From Clostridiales bacterium (GTDB lineage: Bacteria; Bacillota; Clostridia; Christensenellales; Borkfalkiaceae), in the NCBI GenBank assembly GCA_015069605.1, contig SVII01000015.1, forward strand, positions 1 through 35,077: a DNA stretch of 35,077 nucleotides, written 5' to 3'. Below the pieces are notes generated by a model, which saw only the letters and a program-made list of their open reading frames with translations, searched no databases and was not told where the DNA came from. Every line of letters starts with the position of its first letter. Positions within the stretch are counted from its first letter, which is position 1. Shown here in pieces: positions 1 to 7,166 of this stretch. Both the position numbers and the translations under genes were made by a program.

Positions 1-849
1 GGGTTGGACACGTTGTTTGATTACTTGCCCGACGATATGAAAGCAGGGGTAACGACTTTTGAAGGCGTAGCGGAACGCGTGTTTGAATTTAATAAAAAAC
101 TCATTGACAGCGTGTACGATATCGTACCATCCGTAAAAGTGCAGATCGCGTATTATGAAATGTACGGCGTAGCAGGTATGAAAGCGTACGAAGAAACGTT
201 GAAATATGCGGCGGAAAAAGGTTTGGTTGTCATCGCGGACGCAAAGCGCAACGATATCGGTTCGACGGCGGCGTGCTATGCAAAAACGTTCTTGGGCGAA
301 ACGGCGGTCAATGATCTTGCGTTGAAGGCGTTTCCTGCTGATTACGTAACGGTGAATGGATATTTGGGTACGGATGGTATTGCTCCGTTTGTGGACGAAT
401 GCCAAAAGAATGATAAAGGTATTTTTGTTTTGGTAAAGACTTCCAACCCTTCAGGTGCGGAAATCCAAAACCAAGTTTTGCAAAACGGCGTACCCATGTA
501 CGAGTATATGGGCGGTTTGGTGGAAAAATGGGGCGAAAGTACGATTGGGAAATACGGTTATTCGGCGGTCGGCGCGGTTGTCGGCGCGACGCATCCCACG
601 GAAGCAGCTCGGCTTCGCGAAGTGTTGCCGCACACCTTCTTCCTGATCCCTGGTTATGGCGCGCAGGGCGGCAATGCGGAAATGTTAAAGAGCTGTTTCG
701 GTACAAATGGTCTTGGCGGCGTTGTGAATAACTCTCGCGGTATTTTGTGTGCATATAAGAAGAACGGCGGTACGTATTATGAGGCGGCGCGTGCGGCTTG
801 TATTGCGATGCAGAAGGATTTGGCTTCCGTTATCGGTAAAATGGGCTAA
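1..849 (+). CDS. pyrF: Orotidine 5'-phosphate decarboxylase, 5'-truncated by window edge
   Basis: This enzyme decarboxylates OMP to UMP, the last step of de novo pyrimidine synthesis, in the cytosol. The reading frame is open from the first base. It begins inside the family's N-terminal strand (Leu-Asp-Thr ... Leu-Pro), so a few dozen codons including the start lie upstream of the window. The catalytic motif DAKRNDIGST is at nt 238-267, with the Lys and Asp residues expected for the charge-relay centre. Further on come the phosphate-binding 'IPGYGAQGG' stretch (about nt 649-672) and 'NNSRGI' (about nt 727-744). The length and the 'GATHP' segment match the longer group-2 (PyrF/UMP2) branch. 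It lies 65 bp before pyrK and is almost certainly the first visible gene of a pyrF-pyrK-pyrD-pyrE operon. Any PyrR-type leader control would be upstream and cannot be seen. Identification is secure. Confidence 0.95.
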   Translation, partial: GLDTLFDYLPDDMKAGVTTFEGVAERVFEFNKKLIDSVYDIVPSVKVQIAYYEMYGVAGMKAYEETLKYAAEKGLVVIADAKRNDIGSTAACYAKTFLGETAVNDLALKAFPADYVTVNGYLGTDGIAPFVDECQKNDKGIFVLVKTSNPSGAEIQNQVLQNGVPMYEYMGGLVEKWGESTIGKYGYSAVGAVVGATHPTEAARLREVLPHTFFLIPGYGAQGGNAEMLKSCFGTNGLGGVVNNSRGILCAYKKNGGTYYEAARAACIAMQKDLASVIGKMG

Positions 850-914
850 ACGACGGATATAAGTCGTATCTACGCCGTTTGAGATAACGCGTGAAGAATG
901 GATGAAGGAGAACT

Positions 915-1670
915 ATGAAAGATTATATTGCAACCATTGTAAAAAATGAAAAGATTGCCGACAATATCCACGCGGTGACGTTTGCTTTGGACGAGGATAT
1001 CAAAATCCGCTGCGGGCAGTTTGGCAATATTTGCGTTGGCGGAACGCATCTTTTGCGCCGTCCGATCGCTGTTTGTAAAGTGGACGGAAGGGAAGTCGCT
1101 TTTTGCTACCAGATCAAAGGCGAGGGTACGAAAAAATTGCAAACGATGGGGGCAGGTACGCGTTTAAACGTGTTGATGCCGCTTGGTAACGGATTTTACG
1201 TGGAAGAAAACGAACAAAAAGTCGCGCTTGTGGGCGGCGGTGTGGGTGTATTTCCGCTTATTTCCGTGTTGCGTGAATACGGACAAACGAAAGAAATTTC
1301 CGCATATATCGGCTATCGAAACAAAGGCGCGGTTTGCGGAGTGGAAGAATTTGAAAAAGCGGCGAAATTCGTCGGCGTTACGGATGACGGCAGCTATGGT
1401 GAAAAGATGAACGCGGTGCAGGCGTTCGCGGCGGATCTTGAAAAAGGCAACCGTCCCGACGTAGTTTTGGCTTGCGGCCCTACGCCTATGCTTCGTGCGT
1501 TGAAAGCGTTAGTGGAAAAGGAAGGATTGAACTGTTACGTGTCTTTGGAAGAGCGTATGGGTTGTGGATTTGGCGCGTGCGTAGTTTGCGTTTGCGATCT
1601 CACGAACGGCAAAAAAGCGCGCGTGTGTAAGGACGGCCCTGTATTTAACGTGAAAGACGTGGTTTTGTAA
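915..1670 (+). CDS. pyrK: Dihydroorotate dehydrogenase electron-transfer subunit
   Basis: PyrK carries FAD and a [2Fe-2S] cluster. It passes electrons from PyrD's FMN to NAD+, making the class 1B (PyrD2K2) enzyme. The 251-residue protein has a ferredoxin-reductase-like FAD domain with RRPIAV at residues 48-53, a pyridine-nucleotide domain with GGGVGVFPL at 107-115 and CGPTPML at 187-193, and a C-terminal cluster motif with Cys217, Cys222, Cys225 and Cys238. The start is the ATG behind GAAGGAG. The gene is 12 bp upstream of pyrD, as in Bacillus and Clostridia operons. All cluster ligands are present, so it should be functional. Confidence 0.96.
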   Translation: MKDYIATIVKNEKIADNIHAVTFALDEDIKIRCGQFGNICVGGTHLLRRPIAVCKVDGREVAFCYQIKGEGTKKLQTMGAGTRLNVLMPLGNGFYVEENEQKVALVGGGVGVFPLISVLREYGQTKEISAYIGYRNKGAVCGVEEFEKAAKFVGVTDDGSYGEKMNAVQAFAADLEKGNRPDVVLACGPTPMLRALKALVEKEGLNCYVSLEERMGCGFGACVVCVCDLTNGKKARVCKDGPVFNVKDVVL

Positions 1671-1682
1671 GAGGAAAACGTT

Positions 1683-2600
1683 ATGGCAAATTTATCGGTA
1701 AATCTTTGTGGAGTACAATTCAAAAATCCCGTGATTGCGGCGTCGGGCACGTACGGCTTTGGCCGTGAGTTCAACGAACTTTACGACATTGGCGTGATAG
1801 GTGGTATTTCAACGAAAGGGTTGACGTTAGAACCCCGTTTAGGTAATCCCGTACCTCGTATCGCAGAATCACGCGGTGTTATTTTAAACGCCGTAGGCTT
1901 GCAAAACCCCGGCGTAGAACACTTTATTGAAAAAGACCTCGAATGGCTGAAAGCCACGGGTACGGTTGTCATTGCCAACGTAGCAGGCAAAACGTTGGAA
2001 GATTACGAAAATATTTGCGCACGTTTGGATGGGCTGGTGGATATGATCGAACTCAATATTTCCTGTCCCAACGTCAAGAGCGGCGGTATGGCGTTCGGTA
2101 TTAAGCCTGAAACGGTGGAAGAGGTAACCAGGTACGCGTCGAAGGCGTTAAAACGTACGCCGTTGATTGTAAAATTGTCCCCCAACGTAGAAAGTATCGC
2201 CACCAACGCAAAGGCGGCGGAAAATGGTGGCGCAAGCTGTGTTTCGCTTATTAATACGTTGACGGGTATGGCGATCGATATTGAACGTCGCAAACCCATT
2301 ATTGCCAACAATACAGGCGGCGTATCGGGCGCGGGGGTAAAACCTATTGCGGTGCGTATGACGTACGAAGTGGCGCAAACGGTGAAGATTCCCGTAATCG
2401 GGATGGGCGGAATCACTTGTGCGGAGGACGCGATTGAATTTTTGATGGCAGGCGCGGCGGCGGTGCAGGTCGGTACGGCGAATTTCACCGATCCCTACGC
2501 AATGCCCAAAATTATTCAAGGCTTAAACGATTGGTGCGATCGTCACAACGTTGCCAACGTTTCCGAATTGACGGGTACGTTGCAATTAAACGGTAAGTAA
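1683..2600 (+). CDS. pyrD: Dihydroorotate dehydrogenase, class 1B catalytic subunit
   Basis: This FMN enzyme oxidises dihydroorotate to orotate. The 305-residue TIM barrel starts with the family's 'NPVIAASGTYGFG' element (residues 15-27). It carries the catalytic-base motif NISCPN with Cys128; a Cys rather than Ser marks class 1, and the adjacent pyrK makes it class 1B (NAD+-linked). FMN-binding segments NNTGG (about 211-215) and 'GMGGI' (about 238-242) are present. The ATG follows GAGG with good spacing. It is co-transcribed with pyrK upstream and pyrE 30 bp downstream. No anomalies were seen. Confidence 0.97.
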   Translation: MANLSVNLCGVQFKNPVIAASGTYGFGREFNELYDIGVIGGISTKGLTLEPRLGNPVPRIAESRGVILNAVGLQNPGVEHFIEKDLEWLKATGTVVIANVAGKTLEDYENICARLDGLVDMIELNISCPNVKSGGMAFGIKPETVEEVTRYASKALKRTPLIVKLSPNVESIATNAKAAENGGASCVSLINTLTGMAIDIERRKPIIANNTGGVSGAGVKPIAVRMTYEVAQTVKIPVIGMGGITCAEDAIEFLMAGAAAVQVGTANFTDPYAMPKIIQGLNDWCDRHNVANVSELTGTLQLNGK

Positions 2601-2630
2601 TTTTATCAAGAAATATATAGGAGATAAATC

Positions 2631-3293
2631 ATGGCATATACGTACAAACAGGAATTTATTCGTTTCATGGTGAACAATGGCGTACTCAAATTCGGTCAGT
2701 TCACGTTGAAGAGCGGCAGACTTGCGCCCTATTTCATCAATACGGGCAATTATAAAACTGGCAAACAGCTTGCAAAACTTGGAGAATATTACGCGGCTTG
2801 TATCCGTGAAAACGGTTTGGAAGCGGAAACGCTTGTCGGCCCTGCGTATAAAGGTATTCCCTTGTCCGTAGCGACGGCGATCGCTTTGTATCACGATTAC
2901 GAAGTGGAAATGAACTACTGTTTCGACCGTAAAGAAGTGAAAGACCACGGTGAAGGTGGTTTGTTTGTAGGTAAACAACTTGTGGACGGCGAAAAAGTGA
3001 TTATTATCGAAGACGTAATGACGTCGGGAAAGGCGCTCCGTGAAATTTTGCCGAAATTGGAAGCGGCGGCAAAGGTGCAAGTAGTCGGCATGATCATTTC
3101 CGTAGATCGTAAAGAAAAAGCACTCAACAGCGATCTTTCGGCGGTAGCGGAAGCGAAAAAAGAATTTGGTATCGACGTGTATTCGGTGGTAACGATGGAC
3201 GATATTATCGAAGCGATCGAAGAAGGCGTCATTGAAGGCAAAGAACACTTGCCTGCGATGTACGAATATCGCAACGTTTACGGCGCGAAATAA
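2631..3293 (+). CDS. pyrE: Orotate phosphoribosyltransferase
   Basis: PyrE joins orotate to PRPP to give OMP. At 220 residues it has the normal length. The PRPP-binding motif 'IIIEDVMTSGKAL' (residues 124-136) is intact, as are the Lys-rich flexible-loop residues DRKEVKDHGEGG (99-110). The ATG follows AGGAGA at good spacing. It is the last recognisable gene of the pyr operon. Its TAA stop directly abuts the stop of a probable pseudogene on the other strand, and a long imperfect hairpin follows. No T-rich intrinsic terminator is visible right after the gene. Confidence 0.96.
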   Translation: MAYTYKQEFIRFMVNNGVLKFGQFTLKSGRLAPYFINTGNYKTGKQLAKLGEYYAACIRENGLEAETLVGPAYKGIPLSVATAIALYHDYEVEMNYCFDRKEVKDHGEGGLFVGKQLVDGEKVIIIEDVMTSGKALREILPKLEAAAKVQVVGMIISVDRKEKALNSDLSAVAEAKKEFGIDVYSVVTMDDIIEAIEEGVIEGKEHLPAMYEYRNVYGAK

Positions 3294-3476
3294 TCAGCGC
3301 AAAAGCCGCGAGAAAAATTGGTGATTGGGTTTTGGAAAATGCCAAACCGATCGATTTTCGCGGGGGGAAAACACGGGTGTTTCCGAGCGTTCATCAAAGA
3401 CATGGGTGCTAGTAAAAACCAAAAATACAGCACAAACAAACAATACGGCTATTAAATATAAATGATTGCGTTTCAT
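3294..3476 (-). pseudogene. Probable N-terminal remnant of a DHHW/SGNH-type exported protein
   Basis: This 60-codon frame reads as a start Met, two basic residues, a hydrophobic stretch (about residues 6-22), a short linker, then 'FSPRENRSVWHFPK'. That order and spacing (signal/anchor, F-S-x-x-E-N-R, then F-P-K) is how large extracytoplasmic DHHW-family proteins begin. Those are normally 350-450 residues, but this frame stops after 60, flush against the pyrE stop codon. No Shine-Dalgarno sequence precedes the ATG, so it is probably dead. It could still be a chance frame or a tiny membrane peptide. The match to the family is from memory of its N-terminal pattern only. Confidence 0.4.
3306..3363. 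other. Long imperfect hairpin downstream of pyrE
   Basis: CCGCG at 3306-3310 pairs with CGCGG at 3359-3363. The pairing continues through A-rich and T-rich arms with bulges to an inner stem (GG-TTTGG with CCAAA-CC), giving one interrupted hairpin of about 58 nt. There is no T-run on the plus strand. It could stabilise or process the 3' end of the pyr mRNA. The rest of the 253-bp pyrE-trpS gap shows no convincing promoter and no T-box. Confidence 0.4.
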
Positions 3477-3546
3477 AATAAAAGTATGTGGAAAGAAAAG
3501 GGGGATTATACCCTATCAAAGCGCAATCGTAGGAGAAAAAAACATC

Positions 3547-4599
3547 ATGAAAAACATCATTCTGACGGGGGATAGACCCACGGGGAAATTGCATATTGGG
3601 CATTACGTAGGGTCGTTGCGTCGTCGCGTGGAATTACAAAACAGCGGTAAATTCGATAAAATTTATATTATGATTGCGGACGCACAGGCACTTACGGATA
3701 ATTTTGACAATCCCGACAAAGTGCGCGCAAATATCACGGAAGTGGCACTTGATTATCTGGCTTGTGGATTAGACCCCGAAAAGGTGACGATTTTCGTGCA
3801 GTCACACGTAGCGGAATTAACCGAACTCACCTTTTATTTCATGAACCTTGTAACCCTTTCCCGTTTGGAACGTAATCCGACGGTGAAAACGGAAATGAAA
3901 CTCCGCAATTTCGAGACGTCGATTCCGATGGGATTTTTGACCTATCCCGTATCGCAAACGGCGGACATTACGGCGTTCAAGGCGAACACGGTACCTGTTG
4001 GCGAAGACCAACTGCCCATGATCGAACAGGCGCGTGAGATTGTCAGAAGTTTCAATTCCTTGTATGGTGATACGTTAATAGAACCCAAAGCGGTGTTGCC
4101 TGAAAATAAATCTTGCTTGCGTTTGCCTGGCACGGACGGTATGGCGAAGATGAGCAAATCGCTTGGCAACTGTATTTATTTGTCGGACAGTGCGGACGAG
4201 ATCAAACGTAAGGTTATGGGGATGTACACCGATCCCAACCATATCAAAGTGACGGATCCCGGCGATACGAAAAACAATCCCACTTTTATTTATCTCGACG
4301 CATTCTCGGCACCTGAGCATTTTGAAAAATACTTGCCTGAATATGCGAACTTGGACGAATTGAAAGCGCATTATGAGCGCGGCGGTTTGGGGGATATGAA
4401 GGTGAAGAAATTCCTTAATGCCGTGATGCAAGAAACGATTGAACCGATCCGTCAAAGACGTGAAGAGTTAGCAAAAGATATTCCTGCGATTTGGGATATG
4501 TTGTATAAAGGCAGTGAAGTTGCGCGTGAAGCGGCTGCGGAAACGCTTGCGGAAATGAAGAAGGCGATGAAGATTGATTATTTTGCGAATAGAAAATAA
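3547..4599 (+). CDS. trpS: Tryptophanyl-tRNA synthetase
   Basis: TrpS charges tRNA-Trp. The chosen ATG gives 350 residues, the usual bacterial length. It follows TAGGAG at proper spacing and starts exactly at the family's N-terminus ([20 protein letters not shown]). A longer in-frame start at 3466 would add 27 residues absent from the family. The class I signatures are HIGH at residues 16-19 and KMSKS at 201-205. No T-box is recognisable in the upstream gap, which is notable because Firmicute trpS genes are often T-box controlled. Two hairpin terminators follow. Confidence 0.96.
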   Translation: MKNIILTGDRPTGKLHIGHYVGSLRRRVELQNSGKFDKIYIMIADAQALTDNFDNPDKVRANITEVALDYLACGLDPEKVTIFVQSHVAELTELTFYFMNLVTLSRLERNPTVKTEMKLRNFETSIPMGFLTYPVSQTADITAFKANTVPVGEDQLPMIEQAREIVRSFNSLYGDTLIEPKAVLPENKSCLRLPGTDGMAKMSKSLGNCIYLSDSADEIKRKVMGMYTDPNHIKVTDPGDTKNNPTFIYLDAFSAPEHFEKYLPEYANLDELKAHYERGGLGDMKVKKFLNAVMQETIEPIRQRREELAKDIPAIWDMLYKGSEVAREAAAETLAEMKKAMKIDYFANRK

Positions 4600-4609
4600 A
4601 AAAGAAAAG

Positions 4610-4636
4610 CCCGACGGGAACACCTGTCGGGTTTTT
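4610..4636 (+). terminator. Intrinsic terminator of trpS
   Basis: A nine-pair stem (4610-4618 with 4623-4631, one G-T pair) has an AACA loop and is followed at once by five T. Confidence 0.88.
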
Positions 4637-4662
4637 GATTGCAGTAGTGGGATAAAAGAAAG

Positions 4663-4692
4663 AAAAAAGCCGAGGCGAAAACCTCGGCTTTT
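4663..4692. terminator. Bidirectional terminator between trpS and the HU gene
   Basis: GCCGAGG (4669-4675) pairs with CCTCGGC (4682-4688). A-rich and T-rich flanks on both sides let it end HU transcripts on the minus strand and read-through from trpS on the plus strand. Confidence 0.88.
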
Positions 4693-4705
4693 ATAAATGT
4701 CAGAA

Positions 4706-4981
4706 TTATTCGTTGATCATATCTTTGTAAGCTTTACCGAATTTCATAACGGGTTTCTTGCAAGCGGGAATTTCAACGGGAGCTTTCGTTTGAGGGTTGA
4801 TACCGGTCTTTGCAGGAACGTCTTTTACTTCAAACGTACCAAAACCAACAAGCTGTACTTTTTCGCCAGCTTTAAGAGCTTCCGTTACAGTTGCTACGAA
4901 TGCATCGTAAGCTACCGCTGCGTCTTTGTTCGTGAAACCTGCTTTTTCTGCTATTGCTTTAATCAATTCGCCTTTGTTCAT
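4706..4981 (-). CDS. hup: HU-family DNA-binding protein
   Basis: HU is a dimeric nucleoid protein that bends DNA. The 91 residues cover the whole family: N-terminal 'MNKGELIKAIAEKAG' helices, the 'GFGTFEV' strand at about 46-52, and the DNA-clasping arm 'INPQTKAPVEIPA' at about 61-73. One oddity is Cys74 in the arm-exit segment 'PACKKPV', where most homologues have Ser or Gly. The gene has its own perfect SigA promoter (5040-5068), a short leader with AGGGGA, and its own terminator, so it is monocistronic and probably highly expressed. Confidence 0.96.
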   Translation of the reverse strand: MNKGELIKAIAEKAGFTNKDAAVAYDAFVATVTEALKAGEKVQLVGFGTFEVKDVPAKTGINPQTKAPVEIPACKKPVMKFGKAYKDMINE

Positions 4982-5039
4982 AGAGTAAATCCCCTTTTTT
5001 AAAATTATTTCTTAAAAACTAAAATCTTTAAGTAGATTA

Positions 5040-5068
5040 ATTATAGCCTATATCGTAGAGTTTGTCAA
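5040..5068 (-). promoter_or_regulatory. SigA promoter of the HU gene
   Basis: On the minus strand, TTGACA and TATAAT are both perfect consensus and are separated by 17 bp. The predicted start is about 50 nt upstream of the HU ATG. Confidence 0.85.
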
Positions 5069-5147
5069 GTACCATAGAGAAAAAAATTGCGAAAAACCTT
5101 GAAAATAAAGGATTTTTTACGTTTTTTATCGTAAAAACACGAAAGGA

Positions 5148-5182
5148 AAGGCTCTCCGAGGGTAAAATCTTCGGAAAGCCTT
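5148..5182 (-). terminator. Probable terminator of the rplI-yitT unit
   Basis: AAGGCT (5148-5153) pairs with AGCCTT (5177-5182), and the stem continues inward through TCCGA/TCGGA. It lies about 30 nt beyond the yitT stop. The downstream T-tract on the minus strand is interrupted by C residues. A second small T/A-rich hairpin (5114-5137, arms TTTTTACG and CGTAAAAA) follows and may help. Confidence 0.55.
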
Positions 5183-5213
5183 ATATTTAAAGGTGTAAAA
5201 TTAATTTTTGAGG

Positions 5214-6218
5214 TTAGTTTTCATTGGAGTGAAAGCCAAGTCCCAACACTTGCGAAACGTTTGCCATTACAGCGAAAGCATCGGGATCAATTTCCTTCAT
5301 GACGCGTTTGAGTGTCGGAACTTGACGCCTACTCACAACGCAAAGGAGCATCGAACGTTCTTTTTTGGTGTACATACCCGTTGCGGGTTGTGAGGTCACG
5401 CCGCGGCTGAGTTCTCGCATCAATGCTTCCGCCATTTCCTGCGGTTTCTCGGTGATGATGCGGAATTCGACCGCTGATTGGAATCCGTTTAAAATGGAGT
5501 CGTTGACCTTGCCTTCCACAAACCCTTCCAACAAAGACATCATAATCGGAAGAAGTCTAAGAGCGAGGCTTTCCTCTAAATTGAATACAAAGATGGAAGA
5601 ACCGATGACAATAGTGTTGAGAGTGACGATAATCCAAGCGATTGAAGTGGATGCAAATTTCTTTTGAATCATCACAGCCAAAATATCAATACCGCCCGTA
5701 CTGCCACCGATTTTGAATGCGATAGCAATCCCAGCACCGAAACAAATCCCCGTTGCAATCGCGGCAAAAATTCTTTCACCGTTCGTTTCAAATTGAATAA
5801 CGAACTCGTGGAAAGCTGTGTTTTCCATAATAAAGAGAAAAAACGATTGCAAAATGATATTGATAGAAGTCAAAAGCGCAAATTTCTTCTTTACAAAAAA
5901 GAAGGAAAGGACGATTAGGGGGAAGTTCATACAAAACGATAAAATACTTTGCGGTATTCTTCCGCCTGACGCTACGTGAATCAAAATCGCAGTCCCTGCA
6001 ATCCCACCGACCGTGAAATTGTTGGGGGTTATCAAAGAATACACAGTAAACGCGATTAAAAAAGAGGAAATCAAACAGCCTAACACCGTTTTTAAAACGT
6101 TTATAAGGATTTGTTTTTTACTGGTGCTTTCTCTATGTAAATCCTCTTTCGTGATCATGGTGGGACGAGAGTCCGAAGAGGACGTTTCGGGGATAACTAC
6201 GTTTTCTTGTTCGTTCAT
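5214..6218 (-). CDS. YitT-family membrane protein (DUF161 + DUF2179)
   Basis: This is an integral membrane protein of unknown transport function, common in several copies in Firmicutes. After a charged N-terminal tail of about 35 residues come five or six hydrophobic segments (about residues 38-225), including the glycine-rich 'GGSTGGIDILA' signature near residue 168. The last 90 or so residues form a soluble DUF2179 domain ('SRGVTSQPATGMYTKKER' then 'DPDAFAVMANVSQVLGLGF'). At 334 residues it is longer than typical by its N-terminal tail. The ATG has GAGGCGG four bases upstream. It begins 15 bp after rplI on the same strand, so the two are co-transcribed, although their products have no known functional link. 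Confidence 0.9.
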   Translation of the reverse strand: MNEQENVVIPETSSSDSRPTMITKEDLHRESTSKKQILINVLKTVLGCLISSFLIAFTVYSLITPNNFTVGGIAGTAILIHVASGGRIPQSILSFCMNFPLIVLSFFFVKKKFALLTSINIILQSFFLFIMENTAFHEFVIQFETNGERIFAAIATGICFGAGIAIAFKIGGSTGGIDILAVMIQKKFASTSIAWIIVTLNTIVIGSSIFVFNLEESLALRLLPIMMSLLEGFVEGKVNDSILNGFQSAVEFRIITEKPQEMAEALMRELSRGVTSQPATGMYTKKERSMLLCVVSRRQVPTLKRVMKEIDPDAFAVMANVSQVLGLGFHSNEN

Positions 6219-6233
6219 AAACCGCCTCGTTTA

Positions 6234-6674
6234 TTAAAGACCTTCCACAACAACGGTGATTTTTGCGATCACGCCTTCCATCAAACGTACTTCCGCAGGG
6301 AAAGAACCGACGTTTTTCACTGCGTCCATTTTGATTTTCTTTTTATCGATATCGTAACCCATCGCCACAAGAGCTTCTGCTACGTTACCTGCCGTAACGC
6401 TACCGAACACTCTGCCTTTTTCGCCAACTTTGATTTTAACGGTGACGGATTTGCCGTTGAGCTGTTCCCCCAAAGCCTTCAAAGCTTTCACTTCTTCTGC
6501 TTTATGGAACGCCGCAGCTTCTTTCTTTTGTTCCGCTTCGTGGATATTGCTTGCGGAAGCGATGGTGGCAAAACCTTTTTTGATAAGGAAATTTCTGCCG
6601 TAGCCGTCTGCTACTTCCACAACTTCGCCTTTTTTACCGATACCTTTTACGTCTGCTTTTAAAAGAACTTTCAT
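6234..6674 (-). CDS. rplI: 50S ribosomal protein L9
   Basis: L9 binds 23S rRNA at the base of the L1 stalk and affects reading-frame maintenance. The 146-residue form begins 'MKVLLKADVKGIGKKGEVV' with the family's GYGRNFLIKKGFA rRNA-binding motif (about 25-37). A long connecting helix follows, then the C-terminal domain with 'GRVFGSVT' (about 86-93). An upstream in-frame ATG at 6683 lies only 2 nt from the GGAGG and would add three residues absent from L9. The start at 6674 is 11 nt from it and fits the family better. It is transcribed from a strong promoter at 6735-6763 and leads into yitT, an unusual partner: rplI more often sits with rpsR, dnaB or a GdpP-type gene. Confidence 0.95.
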   Translation of the reverse strand: MKVLLKADVKGIGKKGEVVEVADGYGRNFLIKKGFATIASASNIHEAEQKKEAAAFHKAEEVKALKALGEQLNGKSVTVKIKVGEKGRVFGSVTAGNVAEALVAMGYDIDKKKIKMDAVKNVGSFPAEVRLMEGVIAKITVVVEGL

Positions 6675-6734
6675 TATATACATATCCTCCTTGCTTTCAG
6701 GCGAAAAAAACGCCCGTTAACTCTTTACGTTACT

Positions 6735-6763
6735 ATTGTACAAGAAATTTTAAAAAAAGTCAA
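6735..6763 (-). promoter_or_regulatory. SigA promoter of rplI-yitT
   Basis: On the minus strand, TTGACT and TACAAT are separated by a 17-bp spacer. They lie about 60 nt upstream of the rplI start. Confidence 0.78.
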
Positions 6764-6817
6764 TAATCTTTGATGAATTTGCATATACTGCTTTTACCTT
6801 TTAAGGAGGAATTTTTT

Positions 6818-6982
6818 ATGATGAACGAAAATGAAGTAAACACTTCCATCGGTTGCGGAGTAACCGAATGTAAGTACAACCGCGCAGGTGATTTTTGCAC
6901 GTTGCGTAAAATCCACGTAGGCAACACTTGCAGTTGCGACGCAGAAAGCTGTACTTGCTGTGACAGTTTTGAACGTAAATAA
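6818..6982 (+). CDS. DUF1540 cysteine-rich mini-protein
   Basis: This 54-residue protein has eight Cys (13, 18, 27, 38, 40, 45, 47, 48). It fits the DUF1540 layout: C-x-V-x-E-C-x-Y-N, then C-T-L, then a Cys-rich end. It is presumably a small metal-binding protein; the family's function is not established, and members are seen in spore-forming Clostridia. The start is the ATG 7 nt after AGGAGGA, with a second ATG next to it. A longer upstream frame would contain the Shine-Dalgarno sequence and is rejected. It is monocistronic, with a strong terminator at 7037-7074. Its own promoter was not clearly found. Confidence 0.85.
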   Translation: MMNENEVNTSIGCGVTECKYNRAGDFCTLRKIHVGNTCSCDAESCTCCDSFERK

Positions 6983-6988
6983 GTTTTT

Positions 6989-7017
6989 AAATGCAAACTT
7001 GCATAAGGCAAGCATTT
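6989..7017. repeat. Bulged hairpin downstream of the DUF1540 gene
   Basis: AAATG (6989-6993) pairs with CATTT (7013-7017), and CTTGC (6998-7002) with GCAAG (7008-7012), with a 4-nt bulge and an ATAAG loop. It resembles the small hairpins seen near 18.5 and 19.1 kb. Confidence 0.45.
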
Positions 7018-7036
7018 GAAGAACATCAAAACTGAG

Positions 7037-7074
7037 AAAAAGTCGTCCTTTTTGTAAGAAAAGGGCGATTTTTT
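7037..7074 (+). terminator. Intrinsic terminator after the DUF1540 gene
   Basis: A long stem of about 15 pairs (arms 7037-7052 and 7059-7074, with G-T pairs) has a short loop and runs into a T-rich tract. Confidence 0.85.
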
Positions 7075-7107
7075 CATATATTTTTTTAATCGTTATATTT
7101 TTATCGC

Positions 7108-7136
7108 TTGATTTTTATCGATTAAAGTGTTACAAT
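7108..7136 (+). promoter_or_regulatory. SigA promoter of the PTS IIC-like gene
   Basis: TTGATT and TACAAT are 17 bp apart. The predicted start is about 25 nt upstream of the ATG. A TTTTTATCG direct repeat overlaps the -35 region and spacer and could be an operator, but this is unproven. Confidence 0.75.
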
Positions 7137-7166
7137 ATAGATACAAACCGAAAGGAGAAAAGTTCT

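Noticed and set aside
3294-3546. T-box riboswitch before trpS
   Set aside because: No specifier-loop layout and no T-box sequence (TGGNACCGCG type) is present in the gap.
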